NCBI RefSeq assembly: GCF_004297105.1
Contig: NZ_SCVE01000014.1
Location: forward strand, 62,001-126,000
DNA from: Herbiconiux sp.
Lineage (GTDB): Bacteria; Actinomycetota; Actinomycetes; Actinomycetales; Microbacteriaceae
Direction: 5' to 3'
DNA: 64,000 nt
Position numbers and translations under genes: made by a program. Below, piece after piece: positions 63,311 to 64,000 of the stretch (position 1 is the stretch's first letter; the number at the start of each line of letters is the position of its first letter). The notes beneath the pieces are model-generated. The model saw only the letters and a program-made list of their open reading frames with translations. It ran no database searches and had not been told where the DNA came from.

Positions 63311-64000
63311 GTGACCGATCCGGCGGCCCGCGTGAGCGACCGCAGTTCGCGGCGCGACCGCTGGAACTCCGAGGTGAGGGCGGCGTTCGAGCGCACGTCG
63401 GGGAGTGCCCCCGCCATCCTGCAGCTCGTCGTGGCGGTGACGGTCGCGTACGCGATCTGCCACTTCCTCCTCGGGCATCAGTACCCGATCGTGGCGGTGA
63501 CCGTCACGCTCTCGAGCCTCGGGCTGGTGCTCGATGCGCGCCCGCGACGGGTGATCGAGATGGCGGCCGCGATGACGGTGGGCATTCTTCTGAGCGAGGT
63601 GATCCTGCTGCTGTTCGGTCAGGGCCTCTGGCAGTTCTCGCTCACGGTGCTCGCGGCACTCGTGGTGACGCGCATCCTGTCTCCGGTGCCCGGGCTGCCG
63701 ATCTTCGCAGCGGTGCAGGCGTCGCTGGTTTCGCTCATGCAGATCCCGCCCGGCGGGCCGTTCACCCGCACGGGCGACGCGATCGTGGGCGGGCTGGTGG
63801 CGCTCGCCGCCACCGCGCTGATCCCGCGCGACCCCCGGCGTGCGGCCCGGCGCGAAGCACTCAAGTTCTTCAGCGCCTTCTCGGCCATCCTGTCGCAGCT
63901 CGTGACCGTGCTGCGCCTCGGCGACCGCGAGACGGCGGAACTCGTGCTCAGCCAGGCACGGGGCACGCAGGATCTGATCGAGCGCTGGCGCTCTTCGCTC
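63311..64000 (+). CDS. FUSC-type membrane transporter (3' truncated by the window end)
   Basis: From GTG 63311 the frame stays open to the last base, giving 230 residues. After a charged start (DRSSRRDRWNSEVRAAFERT) come helices in APAILQLVVAVTVAYAICHFLLG, PIVAVTVTLSSLGLVLD, MAAAMTVGILLSEVILLLFG, WQFSLTVLAALVV and AIVGGLVALAATALIP, then a basic segment PRRAARREALKFFSAF. The Pro-Ile-Val-Ala-Val-Thr motif after helix 1 and the PRDP linker resemble the FUSC/aromatic-acid exporter family. It begins six bases after ygfZ. Confidence 0.72.
   Translation, partial: MTDPAARVSDRSSRRDRWNSEVRAAFERTSGSAPAILQLVVAVTVAYAICHFLLGHQYPIVAVTVTLSSLGLVLDARPRRVIEMAAAMTVGILLSEVILLLFGQGLWQFSLTVLAALVVTRILSPVPGLPIFAAVQASLVSLMQIPPGGPFTRTGDAIVGGLVALAATALIPRDPRRAARREALKFFSAFSAILSQLVTVLRLGDRETAELVLSQARGTQDLIERWRSSL

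Noticed and set aside
1..64000. CRISPR array, prophage, integrative element or biosynthetic gene cluster
   Set aside because: No regularly spaced repeats, integrase, phage structural genes or multi-domain synthases are present; the gene content is mostly core metabolism.

Overview
The window is a chromosomal segment of a high-GC actinobacterium. Mycothiol synthase, the sigK/rskA pair, the perM-purN-purH order, the mutT1-ppk pair and a LAxTG-type sortase substrate point to Actinomycetes. The repertoire and start-codon habits (many GTG/TTG starts, start/stop overlaps of ATGA/GTGA type) fit Microbacteriaceae best; genus cannot be fixed by eye. No phage, transposon, insertion sequence or CRISPR array was seen. 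About 57 protein genes and one tRNA gene are supported.

Layout. 1-3.1 kb: the end of an unidentified gene, SURF1, a DUF3817 membrane protein and guaA. 3.2-9.6 kb: Bax inhibitor-like protein, glycerophosphodiesterase, PcrA/UvrD helicase and a thioester-domain cell-wall protein. 9.8-17.5 kb: sucCD, membrane proteins including PerM, purN-purH, and a membrane-anchored dimethylargininase-like protein. 17.7-22.5 kb: a heterodimeric ABC exporter facing a GNAT/alkyltransferase-like/lipoprotein operon. 22.7-33.6 kb: icd, then a GlcNAc-sugar catabolic region (nagA, ROK repressor, ABC importer without its own ATPase, NagZ-type GH3, ROK kinase, nagB). 33.6-40 kb: a membrane protein, choloylglycine-hydrolase-like enzyme, purU, an MFS pump with a structured leader, and glyA-folD behind a ZTP riboswitch. 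40-45 kb: a TetR-controlled second heterodimeric ABC exporter and an aldose epimerase. 45-51.6 kb: small membrane proteins, an HNH protein beside tRNA-Lys, sigK-rskA, an SDR and an XRE regulator. 51.6-60.9 kb: pstSCAB with a PHO box, mutT1-ppk, mshD and its OmpR-like neighbour. 61-64 kb: two small membrane proteins, a nitrobindin-like protein, YgfZ and a partial FUSC-type transporter.

Themes. One-carbon and purine metabolism recur (guaA, purN, purH, purU, glyA, folD, ygfZ), with a ZTP riboswitch tying glyA-folD to purine stress. Phosphate genes cluster (pst, ppk, mutT1). GlcNAc-containing sugars are imported, cut by cytosolic NagZ, phosphorylated, deacetylated by NagA and deaminated by NagB. 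A striking global feature is leaderless transcription: at many genes a TAnnnT -10 hexamer ends exactly six bases before the start codon. The most interesting regulatory elements are the ZTP riboswitch, a 24-bp palindrome before icd, a three-tier nested palindrome between icd and nagA, a leader peptide with two mutually exclusive hairpins before the MFS pump, and a 16-base sequence repeated in front of two genes of the sugar operon. No wholly new multi-gene system could be demonstrated.
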